Shown here piece by piece: positions 25,842 through 33,435 of a stretch of 64,000 nt of DNA. The DNA lies in contig NZ_MU255056.1 of NCBI RefSeq assembly GCF_000227725.2, forward strand, positions 2,599,011-2,663,010, read 5' to 3'. How positions within the stretch are numbered: the stretch's first letter is position 1; every line of letters begins with the position of its first letter. Both the position numbers and the translations under genes were made by a program. The DNA comes from Thiorhodospira sibirica ATCC 700588. GTDB lineage: Bacteria; Pseudomonadota; Gammaproteobacteria; Ectothiorhodospirales; Ectothiorhodospiraceae. The notes beneath the pieces were generated by a model. The model saw only the letters and a list, made by a program, of their open reading frames with translations. It had not been told where the DNA came from and did no database searches.

Positions 25842-26810
25842 TCAGTAACGCAACAAGGCCGAGCCCCAGGTAAAACCGCCACCAAAGGCTTCCATCATCA
25901 CCATATCGCCCTCCCGGATACGGCCATCACGCACCGCCACATCCAGTGCCAGCGGAATCGAGGCCGCTGAGGTATTGCCATGATCCTCTACGGTGACCAC
26001 CACCCGCTCCATCGGCATCTTCAGCTTGCGGGCAGTGGCCTGAATAATGCGGATATTTGCCTGATGCGGAATCAGCCAATCAATGTCTGCCTGATCAATC
26101 TGATTGTGTTCCAGCGTCTCATCAACAATGCGCCCCAGCGTATTGACCGCCATCTTGAAGACCTCGTTACCCTTCATCTGGATAAACGCTTCCCCGGCGA
26201 GCAGGCGCTCATAGCCGCTGGAGACACCATAGGGCACATTCAAAAGCTCGGCAAAACGGCCATCGGCATGCAGGTGCGTGGATAAAATCCCCGGCCTGTC
26301 CGAGGCTTCCAGCACCACCGCCCCGGCACCATCGCCAAAGAGCACACAGGTGCCGCGATCCTCCCAGTTCAAAATGCGCGAGAGGGTTTCTGCGCCCACC
26401 ACCAGCGCACACTTGGCCCCACCAGTACGCACAAAGCGCTCAGCCACACCCAGGGCATAGATAAAGCCGGTGCACACCGCCTGAATATCAAAGGCGGCAC
26501 AGCCATGCACCCCCAAGCGTTGCTGCAACAGACAGGCGGTGCTGGGAAAAACGTGATTCGGGGTGGTGGTTGCCAGCACAATCAGATCCACATCCGTGGG
26601 GTGGCGATTCGCCATCTGCAATGCCGCCCGGGCGGCCCGTTCCGCCAGATCACAGCAGGTTTCATCGGGGGCGGCAATATGGCGCTTTTTGATGCCGGTG
26701 CGTTCGGTGATCCAGGCATCCGTGGTATCGACGAGGTGCTCTAGTTCTGCGTTAGTCAAGGCCTTGGCGGGTAAATAGCCCCCGGTTCCGGTGATCCGCG
26801 CATAGCTCAC
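25842..26810 (-). CDS. fabH: Beta-ketoacyl-ACP synthase III
   Basis: 322 residues. It condenses acetyl-CoA with malonyl-ACP to start fatty acid synthesis. The catalytic triad is intact: Cys113 (AVCTGF), His249 (IPHQANIRI) and Asn279 (DHGNTSAAS). TGYLP-type start ([11 protein letters not shown]), [11 protein letters not shown] and C-terminal [16 protein letters not shown] are typical. The start overlaps the plsX stop by 4 bp. Its stop codon lies within the CTCA flank of repeat B copy 3. Confidence 0.97.
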   Translation of the reverse strand: MSYARITGTGGYLPAKALTNAELEHLVDTTDAWITERTGIKKRHIAAPDETCCDLAERAARAALQMANRHPTDVDLIVLATTTPNHVFPSTACLLQQRLGVHGCAAFDIQAVCTGFIYALGVAERFVRTGGAKCALVVGAETLSRILNWEDRGTCVLFGDGAGAVVLEASDRPGILSTHLHADGRFAELLNVPYGVSSGYERLLAGEAFIQMKGNEVFKMAVNTLGRIVDETLEHNQIDQADIDWLIPHQANIRIIQATARKLKMPMERVVVTVEDHGNTSAASIPLALDVAVRDGRIREGDMVMMEAFGGGFTWGSALLRY

Positions 26811-27835
26811 GAGCCTCTCCTTTCATGCAAAAACCGCTCGATTTCCTTGCCAATGCGCTGTGGTACCCCTTTTTTGGCCTCCAGACAGGCAATGCGAATC
26901 GCATTTTCAAAGGCCGTGGCATCCGCCCCTCCGTGGCTTTTAATCACGATGCCCTGCAAACCCAGCAAACTGGCGCCGTTATAGCGGCGCGGATCAATGC
27001 GCCGCTTGAAACGCTGCAATACCGGCATGGCCAACAGACCGGCAAGCCGTCCGTACAGACTGCCCTTGAATTCAGCGCGCATGAAATGCGCCACCATCCG
27101 CGCCACGCCTTCCGTGGTTTTCAGTGAGACATTGCCGACAAAGCCATCACAGACGACGACATCCACATCGCCACAATAAATATCATCACCTTCCACAAAG
27201 CCAATGTAATTCAGCGCGCTTTGCTCCAGCAAACGGGCCGCATCCTTGACCTGCTCATTGCCCTTGATATCTTCCTCGCCAATATTGAGCAAACCGACCT
27301 TGGGCGCGGCATTATTATCAATGGCCCCGGCCAATACCGACCCCATCACCGCAAACTGATACAAATGCTCGGCGGTGCAATCGACATTCGCCCCCAGATC
27401 CAGCATGTGGGTGTGCCCGTTGATCGAAGGAATGGAGGTACTGATGGCCGGTCGGTCAATCCCTGGAAGGGTCTTTAACACATAGCGGGCCGTGGCCATC
27501 AAAGCCCCGGTATTCCCCGCACTGACGCACGCCTGCGCCTGCCCCTGCTTGACCAGATTGATTGCCACCCGCATCGAAGAATCTTTCTTGTTACGCAGCG
27601 CCAGGGCGGGTGGTTCTTCCATCCCGACCACCTGCGAGGCATGGTGAATTTTGAGCCGCGCATGACCCGAGGATTTAAGCGCAACCAGCTGAGCCTCAAT
27701 AACGCCTTGATCCCCCACCAACACCAGCTCAAGCTCAGGGCGATGGCGCAAAGCCTGGACAGCCGCAGGGACAACCACGCCGGGGCCATGATCTCCGCCC
27801 ATGGCATCAAGCGCAATCGTAAAGGTTTCGCTCAT
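26807..27835 (-). CDS. plsX: Phosphate acyltransferase PlsX
   Basis: 342 residues. It forms acyl-phosphate from acyl-ACP for phospholipid synthesis. The start [85 protein letters not shown] and [17 protein letters not shown] are hallmark segments. It is part of yceD-rpmF-plsX-fabH; a strong stem-loop lies between rpmF and this gene. Confidence 0.97.
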   Translation of the reverse strand: MSETFTIALDAMGGDHGPGVVVPAAVQALRHRPELELVLVGDQGVIEAQLVALKSSGHARLKIHHASQVVGMEEPPALALRNKKDSSMRVAINLVKQGQAQACVSAGNTGALMATARYVLKTLPGIDRPAISTSIPSINGHTHMLDLGANVDCTAEHLYQFAVMGSVLAGAIDNNAAPKVGLLNIGEEDIKGNEQVKDAARLLEQSALNYIGFVEGDDIYCGDVDVVVCDGFVGNVSLKTTEGVARMVAHFMRAEFKGSLYGRLAGLLAMPVLQRFKRRIDPRRYNGASLLGLQGIVIKSHGGADATAFENAIRIACLEAKKGVPQRIGKEIERFLHERRGS

Positions 27836-27917
27836 AATCGTATTCGGTGCACCCGGCTAAGGCGTTCGCAACACCTTAAAAAGTGAAATAAATTCAGATA
27901 GATTCAATGCAAGCTGT

Positions 27918-27947
27918 TTTAACCCTGCCAAGCCTGGCAGGGTTAAA
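27918..27947. terminator. 13-bp perfect stem-loop between rpmF and plsX
   Basis: TTTAACCCTGCCA / TGGCAGGGTTAAA with a 4-nt loop, located just after the rpmF stop. The U-run is within the stem rather than after it. It may be a partial terminator or an mRNA-stabilising or processing hairpin that lowers plsX-fabH relative to rpmF. The structure is seen; the role is inferred. Confidence 0.55.
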
Positions 27948-27956
27948 GATAATTAT

Positions 27957-28148
27957 TTAATCGTCGTCTTGTGCCACCGGCGCTTTAACCACCTGACGCC
28001 CGCGATAATAGCCATCGGCGGTCAGATGATGGCGGCGATGCACCTCACCTGAAACCGGATCAACCGACAGCGTCTGCCCTTTAAGGGCATCATGAGAACG
28101 GCGCATCCCGCGACGGGACGGCGTGGTACGACCTTGTTGTACAGCCAT
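27957..28148 (-). CDS. rpmF: Ribosomal protein bL32
   Basis: 63 residues, start [20 protein letters not shown] as in most proteobacterial L32. It is the zinc-free type (no CXXC pairs). It belongs to the large ribosomal subunit. It is followed by plsX and fabH, the usual operon order, and preceded by yceD. Confidence 0.96.
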   Translation of the reverse strand: MAVQQGRTTPSRRGMRRSHDALKGQTLSVDPVSGEVHRRHHLTADGYYRGRQVVKAPVAQDDD

Positions 28149-28256
28149 GCAATAACACTCCGCAAAGAAGATTTAATAAACCGCAACCCAAAAATCCGCC
28201 GTGTACCGTTTCATCCGGTGCCCGGCCAACCGCGCAAAAAACCTATGCCTGCAACG

Positions 28257-28793
28257 CTAAGTCTTGCGGTCTTTATCCTTGAGCTGTTTGAGTACCGCAA
28301 AAGGATTGGGTTTTGTCGGAGCAACCGGCGCTGCCTGCGCAACGCTCCCCCGGTGAGACACCCCACGACATGCCTCAAGATCGGCATGTAAGGGCGCAAA
28401 CGGAATCCCTAACAACAGCTCATCCTCAATCAGACTCGCCACATGCAAGCGTCCCTCCGGCACCAACACCACATCCTCCTCATCTGGAAAACTGGCTAAA
28501 TCCACCTCCGTTTCCACCAGCCAGGCATCCAGCGAAGTTTCCAGCGCATATGCAAACGGTTCAAGACAGCGCTGACACAGCAACCTCACCGTCGCCTCAA
28601 CATGCCCGCTGACCTTATCCCGACCCGGTGCCACATGCCTGAACTCAAGGCGAAAAAAAACCGCACCGGCGGCATCCTCAACACCATCGGCCAGACGAGG
28701 AAAATCACAAAGCGGTAAACTGCCCTGCAGGGTGCGTCCTTGACTAGCAAGGCGAAAAGGATCAACCGTCAAGGATAAATCGACTTGAGACAT
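28257..28793 (-). CDS. yceD: DUF177 / YceD family protein (large-subunit rRNA accumulation)
   Basis: 178 residues from the ATG at 28791-28793; the longer frame to 28844 would cover the promoter. The central LCQRCLEPFAYALETSLDAWLVETE and PDEEDVVLVPEGRLHVASLIEDELLLGIPFAPLH are the DUF177 core. E. coli YceD is linked to 23S rRNA accumulation. It is the first gene of the rpmF operon. There is no Shine-Dalgarno sequence; the ATG sits 9 nt after a -10 hexamer, so the mRNA may be almost leaderless. Confidence 0.9.
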   Translation of the reverse strand: MSQVDLSLTVDPFRLASQGRTLQGSLPLCDFPRLADGVEDAAGAVFFRLEFRHVAPGRDKVSGHVEATVRLLCQRCLEPFAYALETSLDAWLVETEVDLASFPDEEDVVLVPEGRLHVASLIEDELLLGIPFAPLHADLEACRGVSHRGSVAQAAPVAPTKPNPFAVLKQLKDKDRKT

Positions 28794-28802
28794 AAGCACA
28801 CA

Positions 28803-28832
28803 ATGATAAAGCGTAACCTGCCCCAGTGTCAA
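28803..28832 (-). promoter_or_regulatory. Sigma-70-type promoter of yceD-rpmF-plsX-fabH
   Basis: On the minus strand TTGACA (28827-28832), 18-bp spacer, TATCAT (28803-28808). The start codon is 9 nt downstream, which predicts a leader of about 2-3 nt. Confidence 0.6.
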
Positions 28833-29152
28833 AATTCCCCGCACAACCGCTCACCACGGATCACGGATTCACGGACATCTTATGGAGCGCCAAACCCCGG
28901 CTCGGTCTGTTTTGCCGCCCAAGATATTGCGCGGTAGACCCGTAATCTGCGTGTAAACCATGACAGCAAAAACCAAAGGCTTTGATCATGTAAAGGCGAT
29001 GCGCAGCTGTGGGGTAGTTTCCGGGTTACGCAGGTGTAGTCAGTGGGTTGGGAACTGGCGTATTATCGGGGCGTATTTTTAAATCAGCTGGGCGGCATTG
29101 CGATGGCGGCGTTGTGCGCTCGGCAACCATCAACGCCATTTGTGAGGCTTTT
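28833..29152. other. Divergent intergenic region, nothing clear
   Basis: About 320 bp between the yceD promoter and the DUF4389 gene. It includes a TGGAGCGC fragment related to element C near 28882. No ORF, tRNA or riboswitch could be recognised. Confidence 0.4.
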
Positions 29153-29485
29153 GTGAATCCTGAACTCAAAGACAATCTGACCCGTACTTCTTCCTGGATT
29201 CGGGTGGCTTATATGGTGTTGTTTGCCATTGTGTATAACATTGCCGAGCTGGTGGGCTTGCTGGTGGTGTTATTCCAGATCGGCAGCACCTTGATTACGG
29301 GCAAGCGCAATGAATTTGTCAGCGGCTTTGGGCGCAGTCTGAGCCGCTATATTTTTCAAATCTGGAGCTATTTGACCTATTCCAGCGAACAGCGCCCCTT
29401 TCCCTTTATGGTCTGGCCGTCCTCTGCTCCTGGGCCTGATCTGGATTCAGGCCGGGTGAATCCGTCTTTGCCGGATCAGCATTAA
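29153..29485 (+). CDS. DUF4389 membrane protein
   Basis: 110 residues from the GTG at 29153 (GAGG 5 nt upstream). The upstream frame to 29048 is not protein-like. NPELKDNLTRTSSWIRVAYMVLFAIVYNIAELVGLLVVLFQ contains the first two hydrophobic helices. TGKRNEFVSGFGRSLSRYIFQIWSYLTYSSEQRPFPF is the signature block of DUF4389. The function is unknown. It is immediately followed (12 bp) by queC, which suggests co-transcription. Confidence 0.85.
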   Translation: MNPELKDNLTRTSSWIRVAYMVLFAIVYNIAELVGLLVVLFQIGSTLITGKRNEFVSGFGRSLSRYIFQIWSYLTYSSEQRPFPFMVWPSSAPGPDLDSGRVNPSLPDQH

Positions 29486-29497
29486 GTTAGGTTCGTG

Positions 29498-30190
29498 ATG
29501 TCAGCATCCCCAAAAGCGATTGTGCTGTTAAGCGGTGGCCTGGATTCGGCCACGGTACTGGCCTTGGCTAAGCGTCAGGGCTTTGCGGTGTATGCGCTGT
29601 CCTTTCGCTACGGCCAGCGTCATCAGATTGAACTGGCGGCGGCGGCTAAACTGGCCAAGGCGCATCAGGTGGTGGAGCATGTTTCCCTGGAGATTGATCT
29701 GCGCATCTTTGGTGGTTCGGCCTTGACGGCAGATATTGCCGTGCCCAAAGATCGCGCTGAGGTTTCAGGCGGTAGCGCCATTCCCGTGACCTATGTACCG
29801 GCACGCAATACCATCTTTTTATCCTTTGCCCTGGCGTGGGCGGAGGTTTTAGAGGCGGCAGATATCTTCATCGGGGTGAATGCGCTGGATTATTCCGGCT
29901 ATCCCGATTGCCGCCCGGCGTTTATTCACGCCTATCAAGCCATGGCCAATCTGGCCACCCGCGCCGGGGTGGAAAACGCAGATCCCTTGCGTATCCATAC
30001 CCCCCTGATTCACATGAGCAAGGCAGAAATCATCCGCTTGGGTCATTCTCTTGGTGTGGATTATGGCCTGACCTGCAGTTGTTATGATCCCTCGCCGGAA
30101 GGGCAGCCATGCGGCCATTGTGATGCCTGTCTGTTGCGGGCCAAGGGCTTTGCCGAGGCCGGGATGGCAGATCCGCTGTGCGGCGGCTGA
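29498..30190 (+). CDS. queC: 7-cyano-7-deazaguanine synthase QueC
   Basis: 230 residues from the ATG at 29498. It converts 7-carboxy-7-deazaguanine to preQ0 in the queuosine tRNA pathway, using ATP and ammonia. The PP-loop SGGLDS is at residues 12-17; YGQRHQIEL and [16 protein letters not shown] follow. The zinc site [22 protein letters not shown] near 190-210 has all four cysteines. It is in an operon with queE. Confidence 0.97.
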   Translation: MSASPKAIVLLSGGLDSATVLALAKRQGFAVYALSFRYGQRHQIELAAAAKLAKAHQVVEHVSLEIDLRIFGGSALTADIAVPKDRAEVSGGSAIPVTYVPARNTIFLSFALAWAEVLEAADIFIGVNALDYSGYPDCRPAFIHAYQAMANLATRAGVENADPLRIHTPLIHMSKAEIIRLGHSLGVDYGLTCSCYDPSPEGQPCGHCDACLLRAKGFAEAGMADPLCGG

Positions 30191-30211
30191 CTGATTTAAG
30201 AGCGCGTGTAC

Positions 30212-30850
30212 ATGGCGTATCAGGTCAAAGAGATTTTTTACAGCCTGCAAGGTGAAGGCGCCCACAGTGGCCGGGCTGCGGTATTTTGCCGTTTCAGTGG
30301 TTGCAATCTGTGGTCGGGGCAAGACCGTGATCGGGCCAGCGCGGTGTGTGGCTTTTGCGATACCGATTTTAATGGCACCGATGGCCCTGCAGGGGGGCAA
30401 TATGCAGATGCCGCGCAGCTGGCTGAGCAGATTGCCCGGCATTGGCAGGCCCGCGATACCGCCTGTTCCCGCTTTGTGGTGCTCACCGGTGGCGAGCCGT
30501 TATTGCAGGTGGATGCGCCGTTGCTGGCGGCCCTGAAGGCACAGCATTTTCAGATTGCCCTGGAAACCAACGGCACCCTGCCCGTGCCCGAGGGGATTGA
30601 CTGGGTCTGCGTCAGCCCTAAATCCTTACACCGCCTGCGGGTGCATCACGGCGATGAACTCAAACTGGTGTTTCCCCAGCCGCAATTATCGCCAGAAAAG
30701 CTGACAGGTCTGTCGTTTAGCCATTTTTTTCTCCAGCCGATGGACGGCCCTAACCTGGCTGACCATCAACAGCTGGCCGCGCAGTATTGCCTGCAGCATC
30801 CGCCGTGGCGTTTAAGCCTGCAGCTGCATAAACTGCTGGGCATTCCCTGA
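30212..30850 (+). CDS. queE: 7-carboxy-7-deazaguanine synthase QueE
   Basis: 212 residues from the ATG at 30212; a GTG two codons upstream is the alternative. A radical-SAM enzyme that makes CDG from CPH4. The cluster cysteines are Cys31, Cys46 and Cys49, the CX14CX2C spacing of proteobacterial QueE. YSLQGEGAHSGRAAVFCRFSGCNLW, LTGGEPLLQ and ALETNGTLP are conserved. It is 21 bp after queC. QueD and QueF are not in the window. Confidence 0.95.
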   Translation: MAYQVKEIFYSLQGEGAHSGRAAVFCRFSGCNLWSGQDRDRASAVCGFCDTDFNGTDGPAGGQYADAAQLAEQIARHWQARDTACSRFVVLTGGEPLLQVDAPLLAALKAQHFQIALETNGTLPVPEGIDWVCVSPKSLHRLRVHHGDELKLVFPQPQLSPEKLTGLSFSHFFLQPMDGPNLADHQQLAAQYCLQHPPWRLSLQLHKLLGIP

Positions 30851-30937
30851 TAGACACGCCGTGGGCGGCGTTACGCTGCAACTGGTCACCAAGACTCCCA
30901 ATTCATTGTAATCGTTGATTAAGTGAGGTCGCAGACG

Positions 30938-31342
30938 ATGGAGCACATGAGTGTGCAGGTCCGTTTGGCGCAGTTACGTTCTACGCCGTCTTTTCTGGGG
31001 CAGGTGGTTGCTGATCTGGCCTATGGGGCGCGGGTTTTGCGGGTGCGCAGTGAAGGAGACTGGCTACAGGTACGCAGTGACGGCCAGTACGGCTGGATGC
31101 ATCAATCCGCCCTCACGCCCAAGGAAATCATTTTAAATCCCAGCGCCCAGGATGTAGAAAGGGCCGCCAATAGCACCGAGATTGCCCTGGCAGGCAAGGG
31201 CTTTAATGCCGAGGTGGAGAAGCAATATCGTCAGCGTCACCAGCAGGCAGATTTTGCCTGGGTCGATCGGGCCGAGACGCTACAAAGCACCACAGCGCAG
31301 ATTGCGCGTTTTGTCACTCAAGGTAGCCTGAATAAGGTATAA
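30938..31342 (+). CDS. SH3-domain protein
   Basis: About 134 residues from the ATG at 30938. A bacterial SH3 domain at about 5-65: VRLAQLRSTPSFLGQVVADLAYGARVLRVRSEGDWLQVRSDGQYGWMHQSALTPKE, with segments typical of SH3_3. The rest is helical and charged. Usually such proteins carry a signal peptide; none is visible here and no upstream in-frame start gives one. It is 40 bp before the M48 lipoprotein gene, so it may work with it at the envelope. Confidence 0.75.
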   Translation: MEHMSVQVRLAQLRSTPSFLGQVVADLAYGARVLRVRSEGDWLQVRSDGQYGWMHQSALTPKEIILNPSAQDVERAANSTEIALAGKGFNAEVEKQYRQRHQQADFAWVDRAETLQSTTAQIARFVTQGSLNKV

Positions 31343-31382
31343 GATACGCATCACGCAATGGGCCTTTGGCGGAGGCATTATC

Positions 31383-32309
31383 ATGTCAGATCAAGCACGG
31401 CGGGCGGTGTTGGTGTGGGGCTGGCGTTCACTGGCCATCGGCCTGGGCGGTGGGATGCTGGGTGGCTGTAAAACCCTGGAAATCGGAGCTAATCTGGGGC
31501 AATCGCTGGGATTGCTGGATGCCCAGCAGGCGCAGTCTTTGGTGCGCACGGGCACTGCGGTGGGGCGCGCCATGGAGCAGATTGACCCAGAGCAGGAATA
31601 TTATATCGGGCGCAGCGTGGGGGCGACCCTGTTAAGCCAATACCCGGTGTATCAAAACCCGGCCTTGCACAGTTATCTTAATCTGCTCGGCAGTTATGTC
31701 AGTCTGGCCTCGCAAACCCCGCAGACCTTCGGCGGTTATCGGTTTTTGGTGCTGGATTCTGAGGAAATCAATGCCTTTGCAGCGCCGGGCGGCTTGATTA
31801 TGGTCACGCGTGGCATGTTGCGCTGCTGTACCTCGGAAGATGAGCTGGCGGCGGTGCTGGCGCACGAGGTCAGTCATATTCAACAGCGCCACGCGGTGCA
31901 GGCGATTTCACAGGCGCGTATTGTAGCCGCGATGCAGGCGATCACCGTGGAGGGGATACGCCATTATGCACGCGGTACGGATTTGACTATGCTGGTGGAG
32001 GCCCTGGAAGGTTCTATCGGTGACATTATGAATACGATGGTGCAGCGCGGCTATGCGCGGACGCAGGAGCAGGAGGCGGATCGTATTGCGGTGGGGATTT
32101 TGCAGCGCACCGGTTATGATGATCAGGCGCTGCCGACCATGCTTGAGCAGATGCAGCAGCGGTTGCAGCCGGGTGGGCTGGATTTTGCGCGAACGCATCC
32201 CGCCCCAAGCCAGCGCATTGAAGGCATTCAGCCTTTGCTGGCCAGCGTGCGTACCGCCATTCCCAAAAGTCGCACCCAGCGTTTCCAGCAGGCGCTGCGT
32301 GGTGTTTGA
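31383..32309 (+). CDS. M48-family metalloprotease, lipoprotein
   Basis: 308 residues. The N-terminus has a hydrophobic segment ending in the lipobox LGGC, with Cys29 as lipidation site, so it is probably periplasmic. The zinc motif HEVSH is at 161-165 and the third ligand is in EQEADR (Glu231). It resembles the BepA/LoiP/YcaL type without the TPR domain, hence a role in outer-membrane quality control is likely. GGAGG 8 nt upstream supports the start. Confidence 0.88.
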   Translation: MSDQARRAVLVWGWRSLAIGLGGGMLGGCKTLEIGANLGQSLGLLDAQQAQSLVRTGTAVGRAMEQIDPEQEYYIGRSVGATLLSQYPVYQNPALHSYLNLLGSYVSLASQTPQTFGGYRFLVLDSEEINAFAAPGGLIMVTRGMLRCCTSEDELAAVLAHEVSHIQQRHAVQAISQARIVAAMQAITVEGIRHYARGTDLTMLVEALEGSIGDIMNTMVQRGYARTQEQEADRIAVGILQRTGYDDQALPTMLEQMQQRLQPGGLDFARTHPAPSQRIEGIQPLLASVRTAIPKSRTQRFQQALRGV

Positions 32310-32334
32310 GAACCATTAACCCTTTCAGGTGAAC

Positions 32335-33231
32335 ATGCAAAACAGATTATTGATCATTGGCTGCGGTGATGTGGGCTTGCGCGTCGCACGCCAGGCACAG
32401 GGCGCAGGCTACCACGAGATCATCGGGGTAGTACGCTCTGCGCAGCGGGCAGAGGTGTTGCGCGCCCACGGAATTTCTGCCGAGGAGATGGATTTGCATG
32501 ATGCGCAGGCGGTGCAGGCATTGCCCACCGAAGGGGCAGAGGTGGTCTATCTGGCGCCGCCGGCGGCGCTACACGGGAATCAAGACCAAGGCATGAGGCA
32601 TTTTCTGCACCGCTGTCAAACGCAGACCCCAGCCAAGGTCGTCTATATCAGCACCAGTGGCGTGTATGGCGATTGTCAAGGCGCTACAGTGACCGAGCAA
32701 AGCCCGGTCAATCCGGCGACAGCGCGCGCCCGGTTGCGTCTGGATGCAGAACAGCAGGTGCAGGCCTTTGGCCGGACCTATGCCGTGCCTACGGTGATTT
32801 TGCGGGTGGCGGGGATTTATGGGCCTGGGCGTTTGCCGCTGGAGCGGATTCGTGAGGGGATGGTGGTGGTCTGCCCAGAACAAGCCCCCCTGAGCAACCG
32901 CATTCACGCCGATGATCTGGCCAGCATTTGTCTGGCGGCATTGCAACGCGGCCTGGCGCAGGCCATTTATAATGTCGCGGATGGTCAGGCCAGCACCATG
33001 ACCGATTATTTTTATGCGGTGGCCGATATCGCCGGTGTGCCGCGTCCGCCCTGTGTGCCGCTGGCTGAGGCGGCAGCGCATTTAAGCCCGATGATGATGT
33101 CGTTTATCAATGAATCGCGCGTGCTGGATTGCCGGGCGCTGTTTAGCCAGTTGCAGGTACAGCTGCGTTATCCGCAGTTAAGCGACGGCATCCGTGCGAG
33201 TCTGGAAGTCCCCTCAGCGGAAAATAATTAA
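32335..33231 (+). CDS. NAD(P)-dependent epimerase / YeeZ-like SDR
   Basis: 298 residues from the ATG at 32335; GTG at 32329 is an alternative. The Rossmann start is LLIIGCGDVGLRVARQ (GxGxxG variant). VVYISTSGVYGD and the later IYGPGRLPLERIREG, IHADDLASICLAAL and IYNVADG match atypical extended SDRs such as YeeZ. The catalytic YxxxK is not obvious (ARARLRLDAEQQV where it is expected). The substrate is unknown. Confidence 0.82.
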   Translation: MQNRLLIIGCGDVGLRVARQAQGAGYHEIIGVVRSAQRAEVLRAHGISAEEMDLHDAQAVQALPTEGAEVVYLAPPAALHGNQDQGMRHFLHRCQTQTPAKVVYISTSGVYGDCQGATVTEQSPVNPATARARLRLDAEQQVQAFGRTYAVPTVILRVAGIYGPGRLPLERIREGMVVVCPEQAPLSNRIHADDLASICLAALQRGLAQAIYNVADGQASTMTDYFYAVADIAGVPRPPCVPLAEAAAHLSPMMMSFINESRVLDCRALFSQLQVQLRYPQLSDGIRASLEVPSAENN

Positions 33232-33239
33232 TAAATCAG

Positions 33240-33267
33240 TTGACATGCTAATAAAAATCATTATCAT
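33240..33267 (+). promoter_or_regulatory. Sigma-70-type promoter of the sRNA candidate
   Basis: TTGACA (33240-33245), 16-bp spacer, TATCAT (33262-33267). A perfect -35 and a 5 of 6 match at -10, lying in the intergenic gap 33232-33435. It is overlapped by a Fur-like site. Confidence 0.7.
33247..33265. promoter_or_regulatory. Fur-box-like operator
   Basis: The 19 bp GCTAATAAAAATCATTATC match the Fur consensus GATAATGATAATCATTATC at 16 positions, with the right half perfect. The site covers the spacer and most of the -10 hexamer, the expected position for iron-dependent repression. Confidence 0.7.
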
Positions 33268-33273
33268 TTGCAT

Positions 33274-33395
33274 TGAGCATCGTTGTACTGCTTTGTGCCA
33301 CACCCCATGTTGCGCAACACCAGTGATCGATCTTCATGTCGTTGACTTTTCTCCTCATTCTTTCTTTGCGACCCGTTCTCGGGTCGCTTTTTTTT
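33274..33395 (+). ncRNA. Candidate iron-regulated small RNA (about 120 nt)
   Basis: The predicted start is 6-8 nt after the -10, near 33274; the predicted end is the terminator at 33368-33395. No reasonable ORF lies within it. Visible parts: a 12-bp palindrome TGTTGCGCAACA (33308-33319), a CU-rich unpaired stretch TTTTCTCCTCATTCTTTCTT (33347-33366) whose CUCCUC can pair with a GAGGAG ribosome-binding site, then the terminator with an 8-U tail as favoured by Hfq. This matches the architecture of RyhB/PrrF-type RNAs, though I see no sequence similarity to them. The alternative is a leader or attenuator of hldE. Confidence 0.55.
33368..33395 (+). terminator. Strong intrinsic terminator
   Basis: A 7-bp stem GCGACCC / GGGTCGC with the 6-nt loop GTTCTC, followed by eight T. 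It ends 40 bp before the hldE start. Confidence 0.88.
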
Positions 33396-33435
33396 CACGC
33401 GTCCGTGTCGCTTACCCCGCTGAGTATGCCCTGTG

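Noticed and set aside
29000-29497. preQ1 riboswitch for queC/queE
   Set aside because: queC starts 12 bp after the DUF4389 gene, leaving no space, and no preQ1-like pseudoknot was recognised upstream of DUF4389.
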